Source of the DNA: JBFMCT01 sp046565765 | GTDB taxonomy: Bacteria > Actinomycetota > Acidimicrobiia > Acidimicrobiales > AC-14 | DNA length: 64,000 nt | Assembly (NCBI GenBank): GCA_046565765.1 | Contig: JBKHXX010000094.1 | Location: forward strand, 62,001-126,000 | Direction of reading: 5' to 3' | Shown: positions 61,767 to 64,000 of the stretch, piece by piece | Layout: every line of letters begins with the position of its first letter | Position numbering within the stretch: the stretch's first letter is position 1 | The notes under the pieces: model-generated | What the model saw: only the letters and a program-made list of their open reading frames with translations | Told to the model about the DNA's origin: nothing | Database searches by the model: none | Program-made: the position numbers and the translations under genes

Positions 61767-63101
61767 TCAAGCTGATTCGAACCGGGCGCGCAGCCGCCGG
61801 AACCCCTCGTGGGAACGGAGCGGCTCGAGGTCCGGGTCGCCGTCGAGGAGCGCCACATCGGCGAACCCGGCGTCGGTCGCCCGCTCCAACCAGTCGAGGG
61901 CGGCGGCCTCGTGGCCCGCCCGGGCGTGGCTGCAAGCCAGGTTGTAGGCCACCCGCCCGCCCCCGTCGGCGCCCGAGTCGAACGCCCGTTGGCCGGCCGC
62001 CGTCGCCTCCTCGTAGCGGCCCCCCTCGTGGAGGTGGACGGCCAGGCGGGCGACCGCGTCCGGACCCGGCCCACCCGGGCCGAGCAGGAGATCGCTCAGG
62101 GCCTGGTCGAGCCCGGCTCGGGCCACCGCGTCGGCCACCGCCGGCGCGGCCAACCCGGTGTGCTCCTGGCGGTAGGCCGCCACCATCCGGTCGAGGGCCT
62201 CGTCGGCCCGCCCTCCGTCCAGCTCGATGGCGGCGAGGAGGAACCCGTCGGGCTCCCGCCCGTGCGGATAGCGCTCCAGGGCCGCTCGGGCGCCCTCCCG
62301 GTCGCCCTCGGTGAGCCGCGACCACGCCAGCAGCTCCATCGCGAGGGCCATGACGTCGGCCGAGGGCCGGTCGGCCAGGGCCCGCTCGGCGGCGGCCGCG
62401 GCAGTGCCGCGGTCACCGCGGCGGAGGGCCTGCCAGCCCTCTACGAGCTCCTGGTGAAGGGTCTGGTTGCGGGCGGCCGACAGCTGGCTGATGTTGTAGA
62501 AGGCGAAGAAGCCGGCGAACAGGGCGCCGAAGAAGTAGCCCGCCGAGAGGGCGAAGAGCCCGCCCGCTCCGGCGACCACCGCCGAGAGCAGGTGCGCCGG
62601 GCGCAGGCCGCTCCCACCCGTGAAGAGGTTGAGCACCGCGGCCGACACCCGGCCGCCGTCGAGGGGCAGGATGGGCAGGAGGTTGAGGACCGACCAGGCG
62701 ATGTTGACGAAGACCAGGTCGGCGAGGATCGTCTCGGTGTTGGCCGAGAGGCCTTCGGTCGACCGGGCCAGGTAGAGGGCGGGCGCACCCAGGAGGGCCA
62801 TGCCGGTCAGGGGGCCGGCCAGGCTCACCACGATGTCGCGACCGGGCGACAGCGGCTCACCCGAGCCGGAGGTCAGCCCGCCCATGCCCTGGAGGAGGAT
62901 CTCGGGGCGCTGGCCGTAGCGGCGGAACGCCACCGCATGGCCCAGCTCGTGGAGGAGCACGGAGCCGGTGACGATCAGGACCCAGCTGACCAGCAGCGCC
63001 CCGCTGCGTACGCCGAAGCCCAGGAGCAAGGCGATCAGCAGGAAGGTGGGGTCGATCCGGACCGGGATGCCGGCGATCCGGAAGGCCAGGCCGTTGCCCA
63101 C
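61767..63101 (-). CDS. Site-2-type M50 metalloprotease with TPR-like C-terminus
   Basis: 444 residues. The N-terminal membrane part has HELGH (51-55) and LPLDGGRVSAAVLN near 143, the third-ligand motif of intramembrane site-2 proteases. About five helices are predicted. From ~215 the sequence is soluble and helical, with TPR-like repeats (GDRGTAAAAAERALADRP, GRYEEATAAGQRAFDSG, GHEAAALDWLERATDAGF). The substrate is unknown; it could be an anti-sigma factor. It is distinct from the PqqD-type protease at 5890. Confidence 0.9.
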   Translation of the reverse strand: MGNGLAFRIAGIPVRIDPTFLLIALLLGFGVRSGALLVSWVLIVTGSVLLHELGHAVAFRRYGQRPEILLQGMGGLTSGSGEPLSPGRDIVVSLAGPLTGMALLGAPALYLARSTEGLSANTETILADLVFVNIAWSVLNLLPILPLDGGRVSAAVLNLFTGGSGLRPAHLLSAVVAGAGGLFALSAGYFFGALFAGFFAFYNISQLSAARNQTLHQELVEGWQALRRGDRGTAAAAAERALADRPSADVMALAMELLAWSRLTEGDREGARAALERYPHGREPDGFLLAAIELDGGRADEALDRMVAAYRQEHTGLAAPAVADAVARAGLDQALSDLLLGPGGPGPDAVARLAVHLHEGGRYEEATAAGQRAFDSGADGGGRVAYNLACSHARAGHEAAALDWLERATDAGFADVALLDGDPDLEPLRSHEGFRRLRARFESA

Positions 63102-63137
63102 GGGCTCAGGCTAAGCCGGGGTCATGCAGCCGGCAGA

Positions 63138-63464
63138 TCAGTTGCGCCGCCAGCGCTGCCAGAACGGCCTGCGCCGGGGCCGTTCGAACTCCGACAGGAT
63201 GTCCAGGCCGGCGGCGTTGACGATCTCCTCCGCCGCGTCGAGCACCTCGGCCGCACCCTGGCCCAGCCCGGGCGGCTCCTCGGGCGTGGGCGGTGCCACC
63301 AGGCTCCCCACCTTCCAGTTCACGTCCGCCAGCCGGGGGGCGTAGCCGGTGCAGTTCTCGGGGCACCGCCAAGGCGCCTCCGGCGCCAGGTCGATGTTGC
63401 ACTTCCGCACCGTCTCGCCTCCGGGGTAGGTGCGGCTCTCGTAGTTCTTGCAGTCCATTCGCAT
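63138..63464 (-). CDS. Small Cys-containing actinobacterial protein
   Basis: 108 residues from the ATG at 63464; ATGs at 63470 and 63458 are equally possible, as no clear ribosome binding site helps. The N-terminal ~45 residues hold four Cys in the pattern DCKNYE, VRKCNIDL and WRCPENCTGY, which may bind a metal. The rest is helical and charged (AAEVLDAAEEIVNAAGLDIL) and ends in a basic Trp/Arg-rich tail. I recall similar actinobacterial proteins without a known role. No longer upstream extension seems coding. Confidence 0.7.
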   Translation of the reverse strand: MRMDCKNYESRTYPGGETVRKCNIDLAPEAPWRCPENCTGYAPRLADVNWKVGSLVAPPTPEEPPGLGQGAAEVLDAAEEIVNAAGLDILSEFERPRRRPFWQRWRRN

Positions 63465-63609
63465 CGGCATAGCGAGGACCAGTTTCGCATGGGCCCCGAC
63501 GTTCGGTCCGTCGCTCACCATTAATTCAGTTGACGCGGAACGGCGAAGTCGCCACCATGTCAGCGGACCCATGGAAAGCCAGTACGTACGCGTCGGGGAA
63601 GGAGGTGTC

Positions 63610-63771
63610 ATGACCGGACAGGCATATCGGCAGGTGAAGCCTCGTGGCGGTTGTGGCATCGCCGCGCCTTCGTGGACGCCGATGGCCACGCGAGCCACCA
63701 CTGCCCCGTCGTTCCTCAACGACCACGGCATTGGGTGGCCCCTGGGCACTGGAGACTTCCCATCGGGATAG
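63610..63771 (+). CDS. Small ORF with an ideal ribosome binding site
   Basis: 53 codons from ATG 63610, preceded by AAGGAGGT (63599-63606), a perfect match to the anti-Shine-Dalgarno sequence, though only 3 bases from the ATG. The peptide (KPRGGCGIAAPSWTPMATRA ... GWPLGTGDFPSG) has one Cys and no helix. An intrinsic terminator follows 33 bases after the stop, then whiB. It could be a real small protein or a leader peptide. No family is known to me. Confidence 0.5.
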   Translation: MTGQAYRQVKPRGGCGIAAPSWTPMATRATTAPSFLNDHGIGWPLGTGDFPSG

Positions 63772-63804
63772 ATCTCCATCCACTCCCTTCGAGGAAGTGC
63801 CCAG

Positions 63805-63838
63805 AGGCCGCCGGGAACCCCCGGCGGCCTTTCCGTTT
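63805..63838 (+). terminator. Intrinsic terminator between the small ORF and whiB
   Basis: The 11-base arms AGGCCGCCGGG (63805-63815) and CCCGGCGGCCT (63820-63830) enclose AACC, followed by TTCCGTTT. It is the most conventional terminator in the window. It lies 34 bases after the small ORF and 22 bases before the whiB start. Confidence 0.8.
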
Positions 63839-63859
63839 CTACAGAAAGAGGGCAGAGCA

Positions 63860-64000
63860 ATGCTCGCCGAAAGGTGGGAGGACAGAGAGGCGGTGCGGGG
63901 GAGACCCCGGTGCAACGACGGCACCGGCGAGCTCACCGCGTTGTTCTTCTCCGAGCAGCTTGACGACATCGCCCGGGCGAAGGCGATCTGCGCCGAGTGC
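63860..64000 (+). CDS. WhiB-family regulator, N-terminal part
   Basis: The ORF begins at ATG 63860 (ribosome binding site AAAGAGG) and runs off the right edge after 47 codons. It shows the WhiB layout: a first Cys in RPRCND, the LFFSEQLDD segment and the second part of the Fe-S site, ICAEC at the edge. WhiB proteins bind a [4Fe-4S] cluster and act with the primary sigma factor. The subtype (WhiB1, 2, 3 or other) cannot be told without the C-terminus. Confidence 0.8.
   Translation, partial: MLAERWEDREAVRGRPRCNDGTGELTALFFSEQLDDIARAKAICAEC

Overview
The window comes from a high-GC actinobacterium. The support is a WhiB-type regulator at the right edge, GTG starts with 4-base stop/start overlaps throughout, a DUF5709 protein, a DUF732-like secreted protein and a Z-prenyl transferase most like mycobacterial Rv1086. 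Placement in the Acidimicrobiia is only a tentative inference. I found no rRNA, tRNA, CRISPR array, transposase or phage genes; this looks like stable chromosome.

Layout. 1-1543: end of a cation P-type ATPase, facing a glycosyltransferase. 1676-4707: zinc uptake znuA-znuC-znuB behind a candidate Zur box, with zur facing it. 4883-8266: the most interesting part, three paralogous small acidic proteins with a shared N-terminal motif and internal repeats, followed by a membrane M50 protease carrying a PqqD/RRE-like domain and by an exported protein with two CxxC motifs. 8416-11205: a partner-switching signalling set (PP2C phosphatase, STAS antagonist, HATPase anti-sigma). 11749-15722: secreted I36-type inhibitor, ECF sigma factor with a membrane partner, and FtsH. 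15794-17799: cobT and a CobD-like gene. 17813-21583: a very large subtilisin/von Willebrand A fusion protein.

21702-36906 is a large cobalamin locus. The minus-strand operon (cobI, cobM, cbiD, cobL, cbiG-cobJ fusion, cobH) makes the corrin ring. The plus-strand operon (cbtB, cbtA, cobQ, cobN, chlI/chlD fusion, cbiX) handles cobalt uptake, cobalt insertion and amidation and starts with a cobalamin riboswitch. Unusual fusions are a ribbon-helix-helix domain on CobI, a dicluster ferredoxin on CobH, and CbiG with CobJ.

36919-44412: a secreted protein, a cis-prenyl transferase coupled to asnS, a DUF732-like protein and an ABC/FtsX exporter, and a small zinc-ribbon protein. 44516-54847: a form I aerobic CO dehydrogenase cluster (coxD, coxE, coxM, coxS, coxL, two XdhC-type genes, moaA, coxG, a small membrane protein, mocA). 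CoxL carries the form I signature AYRCSFR. This suggests CO oxidation as an energy supplement, with cofactor maturation genes in the same run.

54844-63464, all minus strand: two glycosyltransferases, a haem-oxygenase-like diiron protein, DUF5709, a frameshifted phosphatase-like gene, a small membrane protein, a class A penicillin-binding protein, an M50-TPR protease and a cysteine-containing protein. The right edge has a 53-codon ORF with a very strong ribosome binding site, a clear intrinsic terminator and the start of a whiB gene.
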